From Polyporus tsugae (lineage: Eukaryota; Basidiomycota; Agaricomycetes; Polyporales; Polyporaceae): 64,000 nucleotides of DNA. Made by a program: the position numbers and the translations under genes. The notes beneath the pieces are model-generated. The model was not told the DNA's origin. It saw nothing but the letters and a program-made list of their open reading frames with translations, and did no database searches. The stretch lies in the NCBI GenBank assembly GCA_024305745.1, contig JAHRBS010000002.1, positions 682,001 through 746,000 of the forward strand, given 5' to 3'. How positions within the stretch are numbered: position 1 is the stretch's first letter; each line of letters opens with the position of its first letter. Of this stretch, positions 22,228-33,800 are shown piece after piece.

Positions 22228-24113
22228 GGTTGTTTGGTCGTGTCGTGGGGGATGTGGTAGAAGGATAGTAGTCGGTCGACGTGGAGTGTTTGTGTCCTCG
22301 GAAGGTCGATGCTGGGGTGATATAAGCTTCTGTCTGATGCTAAAGTTCATGCACATGCTTCCAATCCTTGGAAGCAGATGGCCATGTGGTAAACAGAAGA
22401 TCTATGTGGGACTCTCCACGCACTGCCTTTCGCTCTGTATGTACTTATCCATATGCCATTCGCCAAAGCCGATATCCTGACACTCTCCCTCCGGGGTGAG
22501 CGCAGTGATGGGCCTTCAGCCCGTCTGTGTAGGGATTGGGAAGCCCGCCCAGAATCTTTGCGCGTGCGCTGCTCCGCTTGCGCACCGAGGACAATATACC
22601 CGCGCGACTCCCAGTACCTCTGTCCATACGGCGATCACCAACCACATGCAAGCCCTGAAGAACGTGCGACTCTCTGGTGCATGCGCGGACCAGCAGACCA
22701 GCACTCGTCCATGCTGTCCCCGCACTTCACCATCTACGCGTTCTTCGCCTGCCGGTCACACCCGTACCGCTTCGCTGTCCCCTGTCTGTCTACCGGGCCT
22801 GCATTGTCCCGCTCTGTCCGCTGGGTTGCGGGTGAGGGTGCATTTTGGCTGGACACTAGCTGATACACGCGCTTCATGCGCGACGAGGTTCGTTCCCGTC
22901 TCTTTATTGGCTCTCACTCCTTTCACTCGTGGTTTTGCTGTTCCCTTGAGTACTCGTAGGGGTAGTTCTGGGGTGCTCGTGTACTGTACATAAAGCTCTG
23001 TAGTAGATTTTGTTCAAATAGATTCACCTCTCCCTCTCTCTCTCTCTCAGTGAGCACGCGCGCTTGCATCGTCTGTCTGTCTGTCTGTCTGTCCGTTCGT
23101 CCACCGCTGTTCTTCTGTCAGGCCCGAGTGCCCTCATAAGCTTGCTGTGAGCTCCCGTGCCGTGCAGGTACATTTTTGATTTGTCCCTTATTTGCTGTTT
23201 GGGTCTTCCTGGCCTCGAGCACCCAACAACTCCCTCCTTCTACCGTGGTCAGTAGATCTGTGGCTCTCCGCAGGTTTCACGTACCGTTTACATCAGCGGT
23301 CATCATAGAAGTCCCAGCTGGGGGGTCCCATGGCCATGGATCTCACTGAGTAAATGTCCCAAATCAGTGGAAATAGAACTTGTCAGAAGACTGGAATTCT
23401 ACTCTTTTGACAGCTGGCGCAGTTCCATTTCCACCGAAATTCCTTTGGCACCGGTCCGTGTGACCGGAGCGCGTTACATCCCAGTTCCCTTCCACCTCCA
23501 TGGTAGCTACTGACAGGCAAAAGTCGCTCTGCCGCACCATGACATACAGCATGGAGGAGACTTATCTCAATGATGGCTAGAGCACCAAGCACTATTCAAT
23601 CTTTATCATCAGGGCCGCCCCTTGAGATCTCTCAATGGGCGCGGCAAGCATGATCGGAGGGTTAATTTGCTGCTCATGCCATGTGTTTATACCCCTCAGG
23701 TGAGCAAAATAGTGCCTTTCCGACGGTCCTGCTCACTTCTGGCGGCGGTCTCCTTTGGTCACCAGTTTGGATTCTGCGAGGAGTGGTGCACATCGCTATT
23801 TGCTGCACCCTCTTAGCTCCTTCGGAGCATGCAATGTTGACTTTGTCAGCTACGGCGCAGTTGTGGATGTCGTGCTCATCAATAGTGTCACGATCGTGCA
23901 ACTTTGGCAATTCCATGTGGCATAGTTCAAACATATCCATTGGACTCCGTATACAACAGGTTACATCTCTGGTCACAATAGACACTCTGCTAGCACCACG
24001 ACGATGACATCCATGCTAATCCCGACGACCATACTTCATCTAGGGCGATGCTTAAAGTCAGTAATTTAAGCTTCACTACCTCTAGCGGGAGTTGGGCACT
24101 TACAGCTTTTATC
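22228..24113. other. Intergenic with simple repeats
   Basis: No gene is supported. Frames at 22453-22993 (plus) overlap each other in two frames and look non-coding. The stretch contains the CT and GTCT microsatellites listed separately. Confidence 0.45.
23029..23092. repeat. Microsatellites: (TC)n then (GTCT)n
   Basis: A TC-rich tract at about 23029-23048 is followed 22 nt later by a GTCT tetranucleotide run at 23071-23092. Both are simple repeats and are likely length-polymorphic. I see no link to a gene. Confidence 0.85.
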
Positions 24114-24320
24114 TCAGAAACACTCATCGGGGCGCGGGTTCGCTCCTGCAACGTCCGTGCAGTCATCTGCTCCAGAGAGACCTGCTAAAATGGGGGTGAG
24201 CATGCTACTGCTTAGGTTAGTATTGTGGATGGGTCACTCACTTATCTCTGGGGTAGGGATGGCTCCAGCCACGGCAAACAAGAGAGTGGTGAGAGTAATA
24301 AGTTTGGTGAAGATCTGCAT
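24114..24320 (-). CDS. Small secreted peptide (48 aa) with signal sequence
   Basis: Two exons (24320-24242 and 24181-24114) are joined by a GT-AG intron in phase 1. The first 20 residues (MQIFTKLITLTTLLFAVAGA) are a textbook signal peptide with an A-x-A cleavage site. The mature part is about 28 residues, acidic, with two Cys and several Pro, ending PRPDECF. A TATA box lies 91 nt upstream of the ATG and the start has a good context. It has no KR/RR dibasic sites and no repeats, so it does not look like a multi-core dikaritin precursor; nor does it have a CaaX box, so it is not a typical basidiomycete pheromone. It could be a small secreted effector-like or signalling peptide. It may continue if a weak donor near its end is used. 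I know no homologue. Confidence 0.55.
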
Positions 24321-24944
24321 GGCGAGACTCGGAGATGCGTTGAGGTGGTGTGGTGTGGAGGAGTTGGTCTGGTTGGATCAAGTGATGTGTAGACATGTCG
24401 ACTCTGGGGGGTTTATATCTCTGCTAACCTTGGTGCTTCAGACTGCTTGTTCCAGATGCGTCATAGAGCCATTTCGTTGTCCCGTGTGCTGGGTGTTGTT
24501 TCCACGGCACGCACACAACAGGCCATGTGTGCCTCAGCGGCAAAATGCTACCTGAGTGGTTTCCGCGTCAGACTCATCTGACAGAGAAGTCGATGAATGA
24601 TGAGGGAGCTCAGGTCAGGTGGCGACAATATGATTGGACGGGCAGCAAAACCGGAAGAGCCGGGACTCATCGTGTTCGCATTACCTCTTGCCCTTGCACC
24701 CTCATTGTTGGCATGTATGGACAAAATTTATGTGCATCTCGAGGAAAAATACCAAACAGATTGCATTATGAAAACCACGGACCCGGGTCACTCTACTCTT
24801 TGCAATGGCGCTTTTATTCCAGATGTCAGGTGCTACAAGCTCACCGGATGCAACACGTAACTGTAAAGAACGCACCGTACACTCATAATGTTCATCATAA
24901 ACTATATACCATTCAATGGCACTCACATGGAGCCGTACTACTGC
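24321..24944. other. Intergenic
   Basis: This is the interval between the secreted-peptide gene and the 3' end of the 7TM gene. Apart from the TATA box it shows nothing I can support. Confidence 0.45.
24411..24417 (-). promoter_or_regulatory. TATA box of the secreted-peptide gene
   Basis: On the minus strand the sequence reads TATAAAC, 91 nt upstream of the ATG at 24320. This spacing supports transcription of the 48-aa peptide gene. Confidence 0.55.
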
Positions 24945-26183
24945 CTACGCTTTGTCCAAAAGGTCTGGTCTCAAACCCAAACCCAAACCCAACGTGTCAG
25001 ATCCAGAAATATTGGTTATCCCCTGCAAAGTCAAAGCGAAAGAATCCTGAATATCCACAGTCTTGGCCCGGAACTGCATACTCATAGTCGGCTCTCCTTT
25101 GGTGGGTTTCTTGGTTGAGACTGCATGTCCGACAGCAACTCGCAGGATGATGACCTTGGGACTGATGCACTGCAGTCGATGTGAGTCCGTGCACTGCATA
25201 CATAAACGAGGGTAAGAACTGACCATAATCTGGCTGAGCACCGGCAAGATCAAGTTCTGAACATTGCTATTATGGGCATATGTGATGATGAACATGAGTC
25301 CAGTGATGGCATATGGGGCAGCAGACTCCATGAGCATGATGGTGATCGAGATGTATGTCTGGGAATGGTCTTTCCTGATCGTCCACCTTGTGTGATAGCC
25401 CATATAGAGCAATTGACTGACAAGAAGCAAGGTAAGGAGGATGTTGAGCCCGATAGAGATGGAAAAGTAAGGAACAGTGAATTGGACAGTTGTATTCATC
25501 CACAGAGAAGCGGTCGGGCGGGATGCCTGAAAAACAGACAGGATTGACATTGCTGCACCACTTTGAAGTCAGCATGTGGGGGGAGCCTTCATTGCAATTT
25601 TGACCCACCTGTGCTTGTGAGATAAACAATGAGTGGAAACAGTACAACCCACAAGCGATTCCAAATAGTGTAGGTTCGCCAGAGCTATTGCTTGATTTAG
25701 AATGAGAGCAGGAGAAAACTAGGAATGGCACGTGCGAGGACACCGTCTGCCAAGGCATTTGCAACCACATAAGACACGTTGCCGGCAGTATTGACACCGG
25801 TGCTGTAAAATGCGATGAACCACTTATTTGGACCACCCGGATATGCACGGTTGTCGATGAACATGAGTTGGGTCATCCGCGTGTTGCAGGCAAGGTCAAT
25901 TGTTCCCATAGCAAACAGCAGGAAAATGAAAGCAAGGGGGAGAAGACTGCGAGGACCGACTTTGCAAAGGTGGATAGACCGACAGATTGCATAGGTACAC
26001 TCTGCAAATACAGCGACATGCACACCTAGAACTATGGCAGGGCTTAGTGTTCGTGTTGGGAACAAGAATGCACTGGAACGTACCATACGCCACACCACCT
26101 AAGACGGCGCTGACAAGGTTGGATTTCTCCAGCCAGAGGTCAGAGGCAGTCTCGTCCTGAGGCGTATATGGATTGGTGAGCAT
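24945..26183 (-). CDS. Seven-transmembrane orphan protein of basidiomycete type (about 339 aa)
   Basis: Five exons are visible: 26183-26084, 26031-25742, 25684-25609, 25552-25224 and 25169-24945. Hydrophobic helices include LPLAFIFLLFAMGTI, LWVVLFPLIVYL and SIGLNILLTLLLVSQLLYMG, with further helices at VSAVLGGVAYG and TGLMFIITYA. Between helices 3 and 4 the short loop reads LWRTYTIWNR, which resembles the LWRCYVVW loop of numerous uncharacterised Agaricomycete membrane proteins. The tail begins SPKVIILRVAVGHA and is cytoplasmic by analogy. The donor of exon 2 is not a standard GTRNGT, so that junction is uncertain and could hide a lesion. Near the C-terminus three TTTGGG hexamers in tandem encode a Gly-Leu repeat. 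Function is unknown; receptor or transport roles are both guesses. Confidence 0.72.
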
Positions 26184-26996
26184 TGGTGAATGGGTTTGGG
26201 CTTGCCAGTGACGTTCGTTCGCAAGACTCAGGGGCTAGCTCCATATTATGGCGTAAACCGTTGGGCAGCCAACACAAAGGTTTGACCCTTTGGCAGCTCA
26301 CAAGCCTCCATCACAGCACATGGTGTGGGTGTGTGTGAGCTCGACCATGATGACGCGCTGGAGTTGATAGTATGGGCGACCAAACCTCCATCTGATTCAG
26401 TAGATCAGGAATTTTATGTACGCGCCATATATTCGCCACATCACCCCAACCCCAGAACGTGGATGTACTCAGGAAGGGACGGTGTACACCAGTATTGTTT
26501 GACCAAGCGGTTTCCTGGGCGCGACAATGAAACCGCAGAAGCAGAGAAGAGGCTATACTAAGTGACGTAAGATCAAGTAGGCGCTTGGGAGCGCTCGCCG
26601 CTGCAGTAACCCACAAATTTATCTTGTCCAGTGTGCAACCTAGCATTGGCTTGGTACCTCGAATCAGTTCCGATAACTCAAGGCACATGGCTTCAAACTC
26701 TTTCGAACCCTTGAAGATGCTGCCCGATGACACACTAGAAGACGAATGACATGTGCTGCCTTGTGCACTTCCGCCGCCCGGGCCCAGGAACTAGCAACAC
26801 TTCGCCCCCAGAGAAGTTCTCCCCCTTCGGTGGTATGACATGGGAATACTCTCAAGCACAGACAATGGAAGGTCTTTTCCCAGCGCTCCAGAGATTTGGT
26901 GCAGTTTGTCGGCACTGAGCCAGGCTTTCCATGCCCGAGCCAGTCAAGAACAGCGGAGATATTGAACTTGGCTGAACAAATCACTCCTCAAGTCCT
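26184..26996. other. Intergenic between 7TM gene and PIP copy B
   Basis: No gene is supported. Two overlapping minus frames (26311-26733 and 26664-26984) lack protein-like features. The sequence should hold both divergent promoters. Confidence 0.4.
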
Positions 26997-28037
26997 ATGG
27001 CGAGTCAGCACGCACTCGAGATGGAAGGATACCTCGACCTCGTTGTTCCTGGCATTGACAAGCCATGCAAGACCTGGTACAAGGTCTTCGGTGACTTGAA
27101 GGTATCCGCTTGTCACCCTCTCATCATTGTCCATGGTGGGCCTGGCATCGTCCACAGTTACCTCCTTTCCCTCATCGATCTGACCTCTCTGCACTCAATC
27201 CCTGTTATCCTTTATGACCAACTCGGAAATGGGAAGTCTACTCACCTTCCCGACAAGAACAGCGACGTGTCCTTCTGGACGGAGGAGCTGTTCCTCACAG
27301 AACTCAAGCAGCTCTTGGAGCACCTTGGCATTCAGGATGATTTCAACTTGCTAGGACACTCCTGGGGAGGGATGCTTGGAGCCCGTTTTGCGACAAGCCA
27401 CCCCCCTGGTCTGAAGTGTCTGGTCATTGCCAGCACTCCAGCATCAATGAAGCTATGGGTCGAGGCTGCAAACCACCTCCGTACACAGCTCCTGCCCGAT
27501 GTCCAGGTACGTATTGCCTCTATGATTCCGGTTTCATCGGTATTGAGTCAACATTTGCAGGCCATCTTAGACAAGCATGAGGCTGACGAGACGACGGAGA
27601 TGAAGGAGTACCAAGATGCAGTTGGCGTGTACTATTCTTGCCACCTCTGTCGCCTCAACCCCATGCCAAAGGACGTTGTGGAGGTGTTCAAAGCATTGCA
27701 GGGTGATCCCACCGTCTAAATGACTATGTAAGGTTTGGACTTGCTTACTTGTATTATGGTACTGACACATATTTGCAGGCTTGGCCCTTCCGAGTTCAAC
27801 GTCACCGGCTCTCTCAGAGACTGGTCAATTCTCGAGGATATCCCCAAGATCAATGTCCCCACCTTTCTCCTCAACAGTGTTCACGACGAGGTGCAGGACA
27901 ATGTAATTGCGCCATTCTTCCACTCCATCCTGAAGGTCAAATGGTTCACCTTTGCCGAGTCGAGCCACATGCCGCAGCACGAAGAGAGAGAGAAGTACAT
28001 GCAAGTTGTGGGTAGCTTCTTAATTGGAGGATGGTGA
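26997..28037 (+). pseudogene. Prolyl iminopeptidase-like gene, copy B, with nonsense codon
   Basis: The gene starts MASQHALEME at 26997 and is full length, with HGGPG, the nucleophile elbow LGHSWGGM and the catalytic His region SSHMPQHEE near the end (28037). Two introns are clear: 54 nt after DVQ near 27508-27561, and one from about 27727 to 27779. Between them the sequence reads DPTV-stop-MTM: TAA at 27717-27719 sits where the family has Tyr. The rest of the frame downstream is intact, including the Asp loop HDEVQDN. Either the gene died recently by a single change or the stop is bypassed; read-through is unlikely. It forms the left end of the right-hand mirror block. Confidence 0.75.
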
Positions 28038-28294
28038 AGTGGCAATGTTCATGTACCACATTGTAAAGCGAGTACGAGTATGAAAACAGCCGAGTTGTAA
28101 ATTGTGTGGAATTGATCACGTATAATATGTCTCCTCCGATTGAACACTAGCGGCCATCTCGGGTATGTCGAAGAAAGATGATGAATTATTGAGCACGTCG
28201 GCATGTACACCAACCTGCAAGGAGGACAGCAATGGTTGAACATGTCTCGCTGCTATTTCACGCCAATCTAAGTAGTCACTCGAATGTACACTTT

Positions 28295-29347
28295 TTACAC
28301 AACAGTCTTGGACTCCGTATGCTTGATGAACACCACCATTTCAAAAGTCCCGATTAAGGGAGGCGTTACTGCCAATGGACCTGTGCCCGCCACAAGGTAG
28401 CCCATAGCTTCGTAAATGCTTGTCTGGGGGCTAGCTCGTCAGCGCGCCTGGCTTGGATAGAATATCTGGCAGGATGAAACTCACGTTTGTCTTACCGACA
28501 GTTTCTACCGTGCACAGAACACGGGCAGTGTGAGCCTGTAGACATGTCAACGAAATGAAGGATGGAACCATATCAATCATCTCACCTTCATCTCCACATA
28601 TTTCATGAGCGCTGAAGCTACACCATTCCGTTGATGAGCAGGAGAAACACCAATAAGCTGCAAATGGTATCCTCCGATCTTGACGCCTGGACTGAGCATG
28701 CGGTCCATCAACTTGGCATATTCCTCTAGAAACTGACATGCACAGCGTGAGCCTAATGAGTACCATACATGCCGCAGATAGCTACAAACCTGCGTCCACC
28801 ACTTCTGAAGTTCCACAGGTAGCTTCTCAACCACTTGGTTGTGCCCAGCATTGTGCTGCATGTCACTGTCGAAAGTTCAGTATCCACACGGCAACCTACG
28901 AACAATCAAGCCATACACGAATCTAGTACACATGGCCAGGCCCAAACCTAATAGCATTGAGTTGAGAAGCATGACATAGTTCTGGTCATGTTGTGGACGT
29001 ACCAAACAGCAGTTCCTACTGCACCTACATCGGGCAGCTCGGCTACGTGCACTTCACCTTCGCCCTTTACCAGTGCAGCAGCCATATGGGCATGCATCAT
29101 AGGTTCCTGGAGGGTCTTGTCCTTGTTGAGCGCGCTGCCAAAGAAGCCTGTCCGGTCATGCAACATTAGCCCACATCCGCCGTTCACAGGGGGACGCACA
29201 CTGTAGTTGAATGATTCTGCCAGGATTTTCGCATATTGATCCAGCTCCTCATCTATGGGTACCAGTAAATTGAGATGTTACAGGATTATGGTTGCAACAA
29301 ATGCACGTACCAGAGGGTGTGATGACTTGTCGCACAGTAGCCATCAT
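28295..29347 (-). pseudogene. GNAT N-acetyltransferase gene, right copy, with nonsense codon
   Basis: This is the mirror partner of the gene at 17245-18311. It starts MMATVRQVITPS at 29347 and ends TAA at 28297-28295. Exon order, splice sites and motif A (YHLQLIGVSPAHQRNGVASALM) match the left copy. After FGPGHVY the next codon is TAG (28925-28923), where the left copy has CTG. Using a different donor to skip it would break the frame of the next exon. The C-terminal exons are otherwise intact (MGYLVAGTGPLA, MVVFIKHTE). I therefore call it a recent pseudogene with moderate confidence. Confidence 0.65.
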
Positions 29348-29729
29348 CTTCGCCAAAGACACTAGTGACTAGGTATCGTTGATCAGACGTTGTGGCAAGA
29401 GGATGGCCCATTTATATCTGTCACATAAGGGAGAATCGATAACGGGCATAGCCTCAAGTTCAGGGTCCAGCCTACCGCCAAAGAAGCACTTGGAAGATGT
29501 GATGCTACACTTGGCCGTGAAGAAGCTTTTGGTATGCCGGCAGTGTTAGGCAGAGTGATACTGTAGGTGGTTCAGCGGGAAGAACTGCCAGCGGTAACAA
29601 CTGGACGTACCATGATTGATAAGCAGATCCAAACCAGAGTATGGGCCTGAGCTTCAAATTCAGTACATGTGCAGATACGTGCATTTCATTCAGCTGGATA
29701 TGCTCCTGAATGTTAGTTACACAACCACG

Positions 29730-30368
29730 ATGCATAACCTCACCGCCGTGCTCCCACTCCTCCACCTGTCCGCATGGTCAAGAGCTGCCTCATTTCGTAG
29801 AGAGACCCCTCCAACTGAAGCTCTTGTAACACATTGTGAGTCTCACTGGAGGATGCGGGGGAAGCACATCACTCACACTTGTGCAGCATACAAGGGCAAA
29901 GACTTTCCGCGAGCATGGCCCATCCCACCCCCCGATGACGTCCACCTCAGTCACAAAGAGGGTGTCCACTATGCCATTGACACAGAACTTGGGGTGGTGG
30001 AATGGTGCGCGACTCTCCCTAGTGGAGGCTCCATTCTGCATCTAGGGGACGACTTTCGCCCCTTCACCCTCTCAATGTTCCACCAACTCCGGTGCCTCAA
30101 CATCCTTAGGGATATCATTGTCGAACTCCACTTCGACACATCGCCAAATGTGACATACAAGCACCTGGAGCTCGCAGGACATTGCATGAACTATCTTAGG
30201 CAGACAGTCATGTGCAGGGCAGATGTCCGCCTGGAACACGTCAGGGCGCTGAGTGGGCCGCAGGTTGTAGTCTGTGATGTGATGCATCGTTGCAAGGACT
30301 TGACGGCAGTGTATAGGGAAGCGGAGGATAACTACCAGACTTACTTGGAAAAGAGGAGCAGTCTGTAG
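29730..30368 (+). CDS. UstYa/DUF3328-like protein, right copy
   Basis: Two exons (29730-29835 and 29887-30368) encode about 195 aa; the frame is open upstream to 29616, so an earlier start is possible. A short hydrophobic N-terminal segment (LTAVLPLLHLSA) may be a membrane anchor, weaker than in the left copy. The conserved block reads PFTLSMFHQLRCLNILR, then AGHCMNYLRQTVMCRADVRLE. In ascomycete UstYa proteins two HxxHC motifs bind the metal centre for peptide cyclisation; here the first motif is H-Q-L-R-C, with Arg replacing the second His, while the second motif keeps HC. The C-terminus ends in a charged helix (AVYREAEDNYQ). It diverges from the GNAT pseudogene and abuts the Gypsy LTR at 30403, 35 nt beyond its stop codon. 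Activity and substrate are unknown. Confidence 0.75.
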   Translation: MHNLTAVLPLLHLSAWSRAASFRRETPPTEALVTHCESHWRMRGKHITHTCAAYKGKDFPRAWPIPPPDDVHLSHKEGVHYAIDTELGVVEWCATLPSGGSILHLGDDFRPFTLSMFHQLRCLNILRDIIVELHFDTSPNVTYKHLELAGHCMNYLRQTVMCRADVRLEHVRALSGPQVVVCDVMHRCKDLTAVYREAEDNYQTYLEKRSSL

Positions 30369-30402
30369 ACCGAATACACTATTGCTGCTCTACCAGTTTC
30401 AG

Positions 30403-30848
30403 TGTTACAACTGGCCATCGAGTAAGGACCAGGGAGACTTATAAGACGAGCAAGGGCGTCAACAAGCACTTGTGCAGCGAGAGCGGAGCAAGGCTCAACG
30501 GTCAGGGCTGGAGACAAGATGTATTGAGTAAGTAGGTGTCTACGAGCGAAATATAGTGAGGCTTACCTAGAGACAAGAGGTCAAAACTGAGGTCTCCAGG
30601 CAGCAAAGTACAGGTCCTTATATACGTATAGAGGACAATGAGAACCCGGGGACAATAGGTAACTATGGACACGGGTGAACAATGGAAACGGAACAATAGC
30701 GACGACAGACAATAAGGAGCTATTGTGCTGAGGAACGAAGGACAAGATACAATGCAACGGAGAACAATAAGTACGATGTGAGAAGTAGATCATCCGAAAA
30801 AGGAAACTAAGGTGCTGGTAGCAGGCGCCGAATGGAACATTCATGACA
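30403..30848 (-). repeat. LTR (3' LTR of Gypsy copy 1)
   Basis: This is a 446-nt LTR, TGTCATGAATG to GTTGTAACA on the minus strand, containing a TATA-like TATATACGTATA region. It is identical to the LTR at 42812-43257 except for the outermost roughly 53 nt, which differ at many positions. Confidence 0.88.
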
Positions 30849-30880
30849 ATACCCCCCTCCTAAGGGTCGTGCCTTCACGA

Positions 30881-33800
30881 CTAAGTCTTCTTGAGAGGAC
30901 CAGGCGCCTCTGCATGCATTGAATGGAATTTCTGCACAAGTTGCGGCGCATTTGTAAGGTCCGCTGCATCCTCCCAGCTGTCGTGTTCAGGGCCCCAACC
31001 CTTCCAGTGTACGAGGTACTGCAGTTTCTTCCACCGCCCATACCGCCGTGACTCCAACACTTCCTCCACTTTGTACTCTTCCTCCCCCTCCACCTCAATT
31101 GCCGCTGGCTCTGCCGGGTGATGACTGGGGAGTCGACTCTTCTTGTGCGGAAGCAGGAGAGAAATGTGGAATACGGGGTGGATTACAAGGTCCTTGGGGA
31201 GTCTGAGCTCGTAAGCCAGATTGCCCACCTTGCGTACAACCGGATACGGGCCAGCGTATTGATCCACCAGTTTCCGAGAGACTCCAGAAACACGGAAGTT
31301 CCTCGTGTCGAGCCACACCTTCTGGCCTTCCTTGAACTCTGGAGCGTCACGGACATACCGATCATAGTACTCCTTCATCCGCTCAGCTGCTAGACTTAAG
31401 GCCGCGGTTGCATCCTCTCGCGCCTGCCGCAACTCCTCCCGGTGTTCATCAGCTGCAGACACCGCCGTAGGCAACATCGGAATGTGGAACTGGGGTTCGT
31501 AGCCGTACATGAGGTAGAACAGCAAGTAACCCGTTGACGAGTGCTGGTGCGAGTTAAAGGTGAACTCTGCAATCGGCAGCCACTTGACCCAGTCATCGCG
31601 GCGCCGTGAGCAGAACATACGAAGGTACATCTCTATCTCCTGGTTCCATCGTTCCGATTGCCCATCTGTCTGCGGGTGGTAGGCTGTGGACATTGCACTT
31701 TCTATGCCGAGTCCCTAGAGTATGGCGTGGAAGAGCTTGCTTGAGAACTGGGGCCCACGATCAGAGATGATCTTCCATGGCAGCCCATGAAGACGAAAGT
31801 GTTCTCGGATGAAGTTGTCAGCAGCTCCTTCTGCGTCAATCTCCTCGGTGCAAGGAATAAGATGTATCATCTTTCCATGCCGATCAGTGATGAGCTGAAG
31901 CATGTTGTACCCGTCCACATCTGGGAGTCCAGTGATGAAGTCGCACATCACGATCTGACCCGGGCCATCGGGGATTTTGTTTGGTTGAAGAGGACCGTGC
32001 GGTTTGGCATGCGAACTCTTGCCGCAGCGATAGGTGTCGCAGGTCTCAACGTAATCCTTAATGAACTTTGCCATGCCCGGCCACCAGTAGTTTCACGTGA
32101 CCAACTCCAATGTCTTCAACTGCCCAGGGTGTCCAGCAGGCAGGAGGCCGTGGTGGATGCGTACAATCTCAGCACACAGTGCGTCGTCCTTGGGGACATA
32201 GACTTTGCCTTGGTACAGTAGCAGGCCTTGCTCACTGTTCCAGTCCACCAAGTCATTCTGAAGATGCGCTGGTCCAACCTTGTCTAGCTTACTGAGTGCC
32301 TCTACGACCTCCTGTTCGCGTTCTCCACACTCGCGGATACGCCGAAGCAGTGCCTTCTCTGGAACCACTGATAGGTGCCCTCTCTTGGCTGCCAATACCC
32401 GGAATCATTCTGGCTGCAACAAGACTCGACCGAGATTGTCATCTGCATCCTCGTGCTGGTGGTCGGGCCATCTCGACAGTGCGTTGGCCCTACCATTAGA
32501 CGTCCCAGGCTTGTGTGAGATGACAAAGTCGAATCGTGACAGGTAGAGAGCCCATCGTGCCTGCCTGCGCATGAGGTTCTGTGCTATGCACCAATACTCA
32601 AGGTTCTTGTGGTCCGACTGGATCTCGAACACACTGGGGAGACCCTCGAGATAGTGATGCCAAGCCTGCGGGGCACGAATGATGGCGAGCATCTCCTTGT
32701 CATAGATCTCATAGTTGCGTTCAGTGTTGTTCATTGACTTGGAGTGAAAAGCGATGGGGTGCCATTTGCCGTCTTCTCCCTCCTGAGACAGAACCGCTCC
32801 TGTAGCAAAGCCAGATGCATTGACTTCAATGCGGGTGTTGCGGTCTGGATCATAGATCGTCAGGACAGGGCTTCTGGTGAAGCAACACTTGAGCTCATCA
32901 AAGGCAGACTGCTCTTTGTCTCCCCATTGCCATGGCACATTGCCCGTGAGGCGATCCAAGGGTTTGCAGATGGCACTAAAGTCCTTTATGAACCGCCAAT
33001 AGAAGTTTGTGAAACTGCGGAACTTCCGTACATCTGTGGCATTCTGAGGGACAGGCCAATCTGCGATACCCTTCACCTTCACTGGGTCCATCTCTATGCA
33101 GTTTTCCGAGACAAGTACACTGAGGTATTCCACCTTAGGCTGTTTGAACTCGCACTTCTCTGGCTTGCAGAACAGGTCGTTCTCCTTAAGACATTTCAGG
33201 ACCTCACGCACCAATGTGCGGTGTTTCTCGAGACTGTCAGTGAATATGAGGATGTCATTGAGGTAGATAGTGACTTTGCCAAGTATGATGAGGTCCTTGA
33301 AGATGTCGTTCATGAGCGCAGAGAATGTGCTGGATGAATTGGCTAGCCCAAAGAACATAACATTCGGCTCAAACAGCCCTCAATTGGTCACAAAGGCAGC
33401 CTTCCACTCATCGCTGGCCTTAACCCGCACATTGTTGTACCCCCAGCAAATATTGAGCTTTGTGAAGTACTTGGCCTTCTTGAGTCGATCCATCAGATCC
33501 GATACCAATGGTAGTGGGTAACGGTTCTTAATGGTGATCTCATTGAGTCGCCAATAGTCCTGGACTGGACATAGGCTACCATCCTTCTTCTTGACAAAGA
33601 AGGACAGCAACAACATCGGTGACTTTGACTCTTGAATATAGCCTTTGGCCAAGTTTTCAGTGAGAAACTTGTCAAGCTCTCCTTGTTTGCTGGGCTATAG
33701 GGGGTACACACGGGAATGGAACATCTTTGCATCGGGCACGAGCTCTATCACATGGTCATAGGGTCCGTGTTCTGGCAAACATTTGGACGCCTCTTTCGAG

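Noticed and set aside
22453..22993. Two overlapping plus frames of 136 and 165 codons
   Set aside because: They run through the same DNA in different frames with Cys/Arg/Ser-rich content; neither has protein-like features.
32744..33337. 197-aa plus frame opposite the RT region of Gypsy copy 1 (repeated at 40323-40916 minus)
   Set aside because: It is the antisense shadow of RT/RNase H and is duplicated only because the element is.
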